A stretch of 64,000 bases of DNA from NCBI RefSeq assembly GCF_002927275.1, contig NZ_PRKW01000003.1, forward strand, positions 1 through 64,000, given 5' to 3'. The translations under genes and the position numbers were made by a program. Source of the DNA: Arthrobacter pityocampae (GTDB taxonomy: Bacteria; Actinomycetota; Actinomycetes; Actinomycetales; Micrococcaceae). Below the pieces are notes generated by a model, which did no database searches, was not told the DNA's origin, and was given only the letters and a program-made list of their open reading frames with translations. Positions within the stretch are counted from its first letter, which is position 1. Each line of letters starts with the position of its first letter. Below, piece by piece: positions 57,548-64,000 of the stretch.

Positions 57548-59175
57548 GGACGCCCTCCACGGACCGGCAGGGACGGCATCCCCAGCGCGACGGGCCGCGG
57601 GGCACCAGCAGGACCGCCGCCGTCGGGCCCGGCACCGGACGGGGCGGGGACACCGCAGGAGTCGGCCTGGCTCCTGTCCCACGCGTCGCCGGCCCGGGAG
57701 CGGCGCACGGCGTACTGCTCCGGCGCGGGGTCCGACAGCAGGTGGAAGGAGGCCGCCTCGGTGACGGGCACCGTCACGACGTCCCCCGGCCGGGGCACGG
57801 GGCCGCCGTCGGGGACTGAGAAGTGGACGAGCCGCTGGTCCCGTGCACGTCCGGTGAGCCGGTGCGTCTCGCCGCCCTTGCGGCCCTGCTGGTCGGTGAC
57901 GAGCACCTCGACCACCGTCCCGACCTGCCGGGCGTTCTCCTCGCGACTGATGCGGTCCTGCAGGGCGGTCAGTCGCTCGAAGCGCTCCTGCACCACGGCC
58001 TTGGGCAGCTGGTCGGGCAGGTCCGCGGCGGGGGTCCCGGGCCGTCTGGAGTACTGGAAGGTGAAGGCCGTGGCGAAGCGGGACTGTTCGACGACGTCGA
58101 GGGTGGCCTGGAAGTCCTCCTCCGTCTCGCCCGGGAAGCCCACGATGATGTCCGTGGAGATGGCGGCGGAGGGCATCCGGTCGCGGACCCGTTCCAGGAT
58201 GCCGAGGAAGCGGCTGGACCGGTACGACCGGCGCATCGCCTTGAGGACGCGGTCCGAGCCCGACTGCAGAGGCATGTGCAGCTGCGGCATCACGTTCGGC
58301 GTCTCGGCCATCGCGTCGATCACGTCGTCGGTGAACGCTGCCGGATGGGGGCTCGTGAACCGGACCCGCTCGAGGCCCTCGATCGAGCCGCAGGCACGCA
58401 GCAGCTTCGCGAAGGCACCCCGGTCGCCGAACTCGACGCCGTAGGAGTTGACGTTCTGGCCGAGGAGTGTGACCTCGACGGCGCCGTCCGCGACGAGGGC
58501 CTCGATCTCGGCGAGGATCTCCCCCGGCCGGCGGTCGCGCTCCTTGCCCCGCAGCGACGGCACGATGCAGAACGTGCAGGTGTTGTTGCACCCCACGGAG
58601 ATGGAGACCCAGCCGGCGTAGACCGACTCCCGCCGCGTCGGCAGGGTCGAGGGGAAGACGTCGAGGGACTCCAGGATCTCCAGCTGGGCGTCCTGGTTGT
58701 GGCGTGCCCGCTCGAGCAGGGCGGGCAGTGCGCCGATGTTGTGTGTGCCGAAGACGGCATCCACCCAGGGCGCCTTCTTCAGGATGGTTTCCCGGTCCTT
58801 CTGCGCGAGGCACCCGCCGACGGCGATCTGCAGGTCAGGTCGGGCCTCCTTGACGGCCTTGAGGATCCCGAGGTTGCCGTAGAGCTTGTTGTCCGCGTTC
58901 TCCCGGACCGCGCAGGTGTTGAATACGACGACGTCCGCCTGACCGCCCTCCACGCGCGACAGTCCGGCGCCCTCGAGCAGGCCGGAGATCCGCTCCGAAT
59001 CGTGCACGTTCATCTGGCAGCCGAACGTCCGCACCTCGTAGGTGCGCCGGTCGCCTGCTCCGGGCGCGACGGGCGGAGCGGCCGCTGCGGTCAGGCCGGG
59101 CGCCCTTCGTGTATCAGGCGCGTCGGGCATGCTGCGGGGGGCCTCATCGAGGGAGACGGGAAGTGTCGTACTCAC
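57544..59175 (-). CDS. miaB: tRNA-2-methylthio-N6-dimethylallyladenosine synthase
   Basis: This 543-residue radical SAM methylthiotransferase acts on i6A37. The N-terminal UPF0004 domain has three cluster cysteines ([40 protein letters not shown]). The radical SAM motif is [20 protein letters not shown]-terminal TRAM domain follows, then a 50-residue Pro/Gly tail. I chose GTG 59175 because TACGCT lies seven bases upstream and TTGTGG another 19 bases back, giving a leaderless mRNA. The alternative ATG 59130 would remove 15 residues. Confidence 0.93.
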   Translation of the reverse strand: MSTTLPVSLDEAPRSMPDAPDTRRAPGLTAAAAPPVAPGAGDRRTYEVRTFGCQMNVHDSERISGLLEGAGLSRVEGGQADVVVFNTCAVRENADNKLYGNLGILKAVKEARPDLQIAVGGCLAQKDRETILKKAPWVDAVFGTHNIGALPALLERARHNQDAQLEILESLDVFPSTLPTRRESVYAGWVSISVGCNNTCTFCIVPSLRGKERDRRPGEILAEIEALVADGAVEVTLLGQNVNSYGVEFGDRGAFAKLLRACGSIEGLERVRFTSPHPAAFTDDVIDAMAETPNVMPQLHMPLQSGSDRVLKAMRRSYRSSRFLGILERVRDRMPSAAISTDIIVGFPGETEEDFQATLDVVEQSRFATAFTFQYSRRPGTPAADLPDQLPKAVVQERFERLTALQDRISREENARQVGTVVEVLVTDQQGRKGGETHRLTGRARDQRLVHFSVPDGGPVPRPGDVVTVPVTEAASFHLLSDPAPEQYAVRRSRAGDAWDRSQADSCGVPAPSGAGPDGGGPAGAPRPVALGMPSLPVRGGRP

Positions 59176-59258
59176 GTCCTCAAGCGTACGGCGGGCAGGC
59201 GGAGCCCCCACAATCCCGGCGCCCCTCCCGATGCCAGGCCTGGCCCTGTCCGATGCGG

Positions 59259-60260
59259 TCACCCGGCGTCGGCGATGACGTCCCTGACGATCGAGAACGC
59301 CCTGCCGGGGCTGTACCCCTTGCGGGCGAGCACCCCGACGAGGCGCTTCATCTCCTTCTCCCGCACGGTGCGGTCCGCGAGGTCGGCGCTGCGGCGGAGC
59401 TTGCGGCGCACGACGTCCCGGGCCTGTTCGTCCTCGTCCTCGTCGGAGAGCTGCAGCAGGGCGTCTTCTGCCAGGTCGGCGTCGATGCCCTTGTCCGCGA
59501 GCTCGCGCCGGAGCGAGGACCGGGAGAGCGACTTGGCGGCGGTGCGGGTGCGCACCCACATGCGGGCGAACTCGGCGTCGTCGATGAGCTGCACCTCCTC
59601 GAACCTGTCGAGGAGGGCTGTGGCGATCGGCGATGGCACGTCCCGCTCGGCGAGCTTCCGCTCGAGTTGATGCCGGCTCCGCGCCCCCAGGGCCAGTTGG
59701 CGGAGCAGGACCGACCGCGCGAGCGACGTCCACTCCTCGTCGGTCCGGATGTGCGCGTCCTCCCCCGACGCCGCATCATCCGCGGTGTCGCGGGGATCTG
59801 CGCCCGTGCGGGAGTTGCCTGCGCCGCCGGGCGACCCGCCGTCGCCGCGACGCCCGCGCCGCGCTCCCGGGGACCGGCGTCCGCCGCCGCGTGCGCGCCG
59901 ACCGGTGTCGTCTCCGTCGCCCGCTTCGGGACTGTCGAACAGGGCCTCGTCGGGCCGTGCGTCGTCGGCCAACGCACCATCAGGCAGGTCGGCGTCGGCG
60001 GAGGCACCGACCACCGGGCCGAACGGATCATCGAAGGACGCCCGGCCTGACGGGCCTCCGCGGCGCCGGGCCCGCGGAGTCCCCTGCCCCCGGGCCGACG
60101 TCGACCTGCTGAAGGAGGACGCCGACCGCGACGATTTCTGCCGTGCGGACCGGGGCGGCCGTGGCTGCTCGGGGCTCGCCGGTTCGGCGGAACTGTCCGA
60201 GCCGAACAGGTCGTAGGAGGTCCCCCAACCGCCCGGGTCCGGTCCGGTCTCCGATGCCAC
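59259..60260 (-). CDS. recX: RecX regulator with long disordered N-terminus
   Basis: The RecX helical domain covers residues about 175–330 ([55 protein letters not shown]). RecX inhibits RecA filament growth. It is preceded by about 170 residues of Ser/Arg/Gly/Asp-rich disorder, making it twice the usual length. It begins six bases after the recA stop, the standard recA-recX operon. The tail codes in the same biased frame, so it is unlikely to be an artefact. Confidence 0.9.
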   Translation of the reverse strand: MASETGPDPGGWGTSYDLFGSDSSAEPASPEQPRPPRSARQKSSRSASSFSRSTSARGQGTPRARRRGGPSGRASFDDPFGPVVGASADADLPDGALADDARPDEALFDSPEAGDGDDTGRRARGGGRRSPGARRGRRGDGGSPGGAGNSRTGADPRDTADDAASGEDAHIRTDEEWTSLARSVLLRQLALGARSRHQLERKLAERDVPSPIATALLDRFEEVQLIDDAEFARMWVRTRTAAKSLSRSSLRRELADKGIDADLAEDALLQLSDEDEDEQARDVVRRKLRRSADLADRTVREKEMKRLVGVLARKGYSPGRAFSIVRDVIADAG

Positions 60261-60266
60261 CGGGGC

Positions 60267-61310
<1,044 letters not shown>

Positions 61311-61437
61311 TCTTCACCTCGGTTGTTCATGGCCTGCCGGCCTGTGATTACGTGTTCGATTCGACTGTAGGGGCCCGCACCGACACTTTGCGGAGGGGTC
61401 GTCGCCATGTGCACAACAGCGCTCGGGCCGTTCGTCC

Positions 61438-61466
61438 ATTCTATCCCTGTCCGAACAGATATTCGA
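61438..61466 (-). promoter_or_regulatory. recA promoter with LexA box
   Basis: On the minus strand the box TCGAATATCTGTTCGG (61466–61451) differs from the consensus TCGAAC-N4-GTTCGA at one base in each arm. TAGAAT (61443–61438) lies just downstream as the -10. The box occupies the spacer, so LexA would exclude RNA polymerase. Confidence 0.82.
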
Positions 61467-61521
61467 TTATCTGGCCGTTCCTCCGTGTGTCCCCGGGCCG
61501 CGGGACGGACGGACCCTCGGG

Positions 61522-61740
61522 TCAGCGCGGCGTGACGTCCCGGCCGAGCCAGCGGCTGACGGGCACATCCTGCGCCCGGCACACCGCTTCCCAGACGGTC
61601 TTCGGATCGGTGCCCGCGCCCAGCGCCTCGGACGCCGTCCTGTCCCCCAGGCCGTCGACGACGAGATCGCGGGCCAGCGTCCGCGAGTAGCGTTCCCCGA
61701 ACTCGTCGTCCATCAACCGCCAGAAGTCGCTCAACCGCAT
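61522..61740 (-). CDS. DUF3046 family protein
   Basis: This 72-residue protein begins MRLSDFWRLMDDEFGERYSR and contains AQDVPVSRWLGRD, the DUF3046 signature. The family is conserved immediately upstream of recA in many actinobacteria. Function unknown. It ends about 55 bases before the recA LexA box, so recA has a separate promoter. Confidence 0.9.
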   Translation of the reverse strand: MRLSDFWRLMDDEFGERYSRTLARDLVVDGLGDRTASEALGAGTDPKTVWEAVCRAQDVPVSRWLGRDVTPR

Positions 61741-61948
61741 ACGCTGTCCCTTGCTCTCGTCGTGGGCCGGTCGTCCGTTCCGACACTCCTACCATTCTCG
61801 GTCCTGTCCGCACCACCGGCACACCGATCACCTGTAGCGTCCCGGCGGAATCACCCGAGAGGATGACTCGCACCCGGAATGCGCGGTCCGTATCACGATT
61901 CAGGCGGTGGGGCATGGCGATTCCGCCCCGTCGCCCTAGAATGGCCCC

Positions 61949-62458
61949 ATGAATGCGAAGCCGAGCACCACCGACCCCGGCCCGGGCCGGGCAGGCTATC
62001 CCGGGGAGGATGCCGACACCGACGTGGCCATCGAAGCCCTGGAACAGCAGCTGAGCATGCTGTGGCGCCGCGCCCGGTCGAACTCCTACAAGGTGGCGCG
62101 CCGGGTGCACCCCGACATGGAACCGGCAGCGTACGGACTCCTGGTGATCCTGCAGCGCGAGGGCTCGATGCGCCTCACCGACATCGCCGCGAGCGTGGGA
62201 GTGGGCAAGCCGTCCGTCAGCCGGCAGATCGCGATGCTGGAGCAACTGGGCCTCGTCCGGAAGGAAGCGGACCCGCTCGACGGCCGGGCGCAGTCCATCT
62301 CGCTGACGGATGCCGGCACGCGGCAGCTCGTGGCCGCGCAGACCGCCCGGAAGCAGGCCTTCCACCAGCTCATGGAGGACTGGGACGTGGAGGACCTCAC
62401 CCGCCTCGGCACCCTGATCGCGCAGCTCAACAACACCTACACCCGCGACAACTGGTAG
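61949..62458 (+). CDS. MarR-family transcriptional regulator
   Basis: This 169-residue regulator has the MarR fold: EALEQQLSMLWRRARSNSY, helix-turn-helix LTDIAASVGVGKPSVSRQIA and wing LVRKEADPLDGRAQSISLTD with the conserved Asp-Arg pair. No target gene lies next to it on the same strand, and it is convergent with clgR. The first 25 residues are disordered. Ligand unknown. Confidence 0.9.
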   Translation: MNAKPSTTDPGPGRAGYPGEDADTDVAIEALEQQLSMLWRRARSNSYKVARRVHPDMEPAAYGLLVILQREGSMRLTDIAASVGVGKPSVSRQIAMLEQLGLVRKEADPLDGRAQSISLTDAGTRQLVAAQTARKQAFHQLMEDWDVEDLTRLGTLIAQLNNTYTRDNW

Positions 62459-62467
62459 CAGACGGCA

Positions 62468-62507
62468 GGAAGGCCCGTCCCCTGTTCGTACCGGGGACGG
62501 GCCTTCC
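62468..62507. terminator. Bidirectional terminator between marR-type gene and clgR
   Basis: A perfect 15-bp stem, GGAAGGCCCGTCCCC (62468–62482), pairs with its complement at 62493–62507, with a ten-base loop and TTG after it. It serves convergent genes. Confidence 0.9.
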
Positions 62508-62519
62508 TTGTACGGGTGA

Positions 62520-62960
62520 CTAGCGGTTCGTGGCCGCGAGCCCCCGGCGGAAGTCGTCGTTCAGATCGTCCGTGAGGTCGTCCCCGAATTCGCGGGAGAA
62601 CTCCTGGGGGATCGTGTCGGGGATCGACACGCCTTCTGCTTCTGCCAGGCGGTCACTGACCTCCCGGAGCATCGAGGAGAGTGGCACCTCGAGTGCACTG
62701 CAGATTGATGAGAGGAGTTCGGAAGATGCTTCCTTCTGTCCACGCTCCACCTCGCTGAGGTATCCGAGGGAGACCCTCGCACTGTGCGACACCTCACGCA
62801 GGGTACGGCCCTGGCGCTGGCGCACGTCCCGGAGGACGTCACCGATCTCGTGGCGGAGAACCACCAGCTTGCGCTCCTTGGGCTTGCGTTGTGCATCATC
62901 CGCCAACCCCACATCACGCCAACGGACCACGCCGTTTACGGATACGGGCTGCTTTACCAT
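62520..62960 (-). CDS. clgR: ClgR-type XRE transcriptional activator
   Basis: This protein of up to 146 residues has a helix-turn-helix core, [20 protein letters not shown], then [20 protein letters not shown] and [20 protein letters not shown]. That is almost the invariant ClgR sequence of actinobacteria, where it activates clp protease and recombination genes. The acidic C-terminus ends in degron-like alanines (GLAATNR). ATG 62960 adds 32 residues before the core. GTG 62864, with AAGGAG nine bases upstream, is a serious alternative start. Confidence 0.92.
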   Translation of the reverse strand: MVKQPVSVNGVVRWRDVGLADDAQRKPKERKLVVLRHEIGDVLRDVRQRQGRTLREVSHSARVSLGYLSEVERGQKEASSELLSSICSALEVPLSSMLREVSDRLAEAEGVSIPDTIPQEFSREFGDDLTDDLNDDFRRGLAATNR

Positions 62961-63083
62961 CTGGATCGCCTTGCTCCCTCATAATGTGGCGGCGTCCGAT
63001 GGACGACCGCCCCGTGATGATGACCTGCCCGTTCTACTTGAGCCTGAGTCGCCAACCCTATCAACGGCCGACAGACTATATAA

Positions 63084-63581
63084 CTACCCTTGGTCACTCT
63101 TTGTTCCCCCGACCAGCACCGCGTGGAGCTCGTCGAGCACCGCATCACGGGACGCCGCCCTGATCGCGTCGCGGCCTCCGGAGAAGTGATGCTCGGCCGT
63201 CGTCGTGCCCGACGCGGTGGAAATCGCCGTGAATACGGTCCCTACGGGCTTCCCCTCGTGGGGTGAGGGTCCGGCGACGCCGGTCGTGGCGACACCGATG
63301 TCCGCCGAGAACGCGGCCCGCGCGCCGTCCGCCATCGCCGCGGCGACGCGTGCATCGACGGCTCCCGCGCGGGCAAGAAGGTCGGCGTCGACGTTCAGGA
63401 GCTTCTGCTTGACAGAGATCTGGTAGGCGACTACACCGCCCTGCAGGACGGAGGAGGCTCCCGGGACGTCGGCGAGCGTTGCGGCGACCATCCCGGCGGT
63501 CAGGGATTCGGCCGTGGCCACGGTGAGACCCCGCCGCGTGGCCAGCCCGACGACGTCGGCCGCCCGTCCCGCGCCGGTCAC
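63084..63581 (-). CDS. CinA C-terminal domain protein (nicotinamide-nucleotide amidase family)
   Basis: This 165-residue protein is the CinA C-terminal domain alone: GLTVATAESLTAGMVAATLA, GGVVAYQISVKQKLLNVDAD, and later ATTGVAGPSPHEGKPVGTVF. The family deamidates NMN to recycle NAD. The GTG start overlaps the pgsA stop as GTGA. The order pgsA-cinA-clgR is typical of actinobacteria. Confidence 0.93.
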   Translation of the reverse strand: MTGAGRAADVVGLATRRGLTVATAESLTAGMVAATLADVPGASSVLQGGVVAYQISVKQKLLNVDADLLARAGAVDARVAAAMADGARAAFSADIGVATTGVAGPSPHEGKPVGTVFTAISTASGTTTAEHHFSGGRDAIRAASRDAVLDELHAVLVGGTKSDQG

Positions 63582-64000
63582 GAGCGGGCGGCGGCCCGGA
63601 GGCGGATGGCCTGGACGATGTAGTCGACGCCGGTCACCACGGTGATCACGACGGCGGCCGCCATGACCGCGGCGGCGGGCCACCAGGCCCACGGCCCGAG
63701 CATGGTCTGCAGCGGGATGAGGAACAGCAGGATCGCGGCGGTCTGGACGACCGTCTTCAGCTTGCCCCCGCGCGAGGCGGGCATGACCCCGTAGCGGATC
63801 ACGGCGAACCGCAGGAGGGTGATCCCGATCTCGCGGACCAGGATGACGATGGTGACCCACCACCACAGTTCGCCCAGGTAGGACAGCATGATCAGGGCGG
63901 AGCCGATGAGCAGCTTGTCGGCGATCGGGTCGGCGATCTTGCCGAAGTCCGTGATCAGGCCCCTGCTACGGGCCAGGTCGCCGTCGAGCTTGTCGGTGTA
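63578..64000 (-). CDS. pgsA: CDP-diacylglycerol–glycerol-3-phosphate 3-phosphatidyltransferase (5' end outside window)
   Basis: The 140 visible C-terminal residues start YTDKLDGDLARSRGLITDFG and continue KIADPIADK. This carries the CDP-alcohol phosphotransferase motif DGxxARxxxxxxxxGxxxDxxxD, complete within the window. Four hydrophobic helices follow. The enzyme makes phosphatidylglycerol phosphate in the membrane. The N-terminal part lies beyond base 64000, so the start cannot be given. Paralogues of this fold exist; the position before cinA and clgR favours pgsA. Confidence 0.88.
   Translation of the reverse strand, partial: YTDKLDGDLARSRGLITDFGKIADPIADKLLIGSALIMLSYLGELWWWVTIVILVREIGITLLRFAVIRYGVMPASRGGKLKTVVQTAAILLFLIPLQTMLGPWAWWPAAAVMAAAVVITVVTGVDYIVQAIRLRAAARS

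Overview
The window looks like a chromosome segment of a high-GC Gram-positive actinobacterium, most likely Micrococcaceae (Arthrobacter-like). The evidence is the GC-rich third codon positions, the clgR–DUF3046–recA–recX–miaB–miaA–dapF–hflX–dinG–lexA order, a PriA-type HisA, an Rv2578c-type radical SAM protein, frequent GTG and apparently leaderless starts, and LexA boxes of the GAAC-N4-GTTC type. The taxon is an inference from gene content; no database search was run.

Layout. Bases 1–435 hold promoters and leader of a minus-strand rRNA operon whose 16S gene starts just off the left edge, then the tyrS terminator. Bases 449–7521 carry tyrS, a HelD-type RNA polymerase recycling ATPase, apt, and an alkylation-repair group (mpg, an ada-alkA fusion and ogt). 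Bases 7532–14767 are accessory: an ABC exporter, an FAD monooxygenase divergent from a TetR regulator across a perfect 30-bp palindrome, a sortase-anchored Excalibur protein and two small oxidoreductase loci. Bases 14814–23502 are a complete arginine operon, argC-J-B-D-F-R-G-H, with mostly overlapping start and stop codons. Bases 23575–25411 hold a YCII protein, a VOC protein and qor.

Bases 25412–30935 form an accessory island between qor and pheT. It holds a DUF222/HNH (13E12-type) gene, a wrecked IS110-family transposase containing an 8-bp microsatellite, an IS3-like scrap, and an AT-rich gene encoding a P-loop ATPase with a C-terminal TIR domain. That last gene is the best candidate for an undescribed system, probably an anti-phage NADase.

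From 30936 the core genome resumes: pheST, pcp, an SOS-box-controlled radical SAM gene, a Nudix gene, an MFS exporter, an infC–rpmI–rplT–trmH-like operon (infC starts at AUU and has a 200-residue Ala/Pro tail), a second MFS gene, and a histidine block (hisC; hisB-hisH-small membrane gene-priA-sseB). The right end is a DNA-damage and housekeeping block: a LysM division-inhibitor-like gene divergent from lexA with two LexA boxes, dinG, hflX, a methyltransferase, dapF, miaA, miaB, recX, recA (own LexA box), a DUF3046 gene, a MarR gene, clgR, cinA and a partial pgsA.

DNA-damage functions recur across the window. LexA boxes control lexA, the LysM gene, recA and the radical SAM gene, while the alkylation-repair genes lie apart from this circuit.
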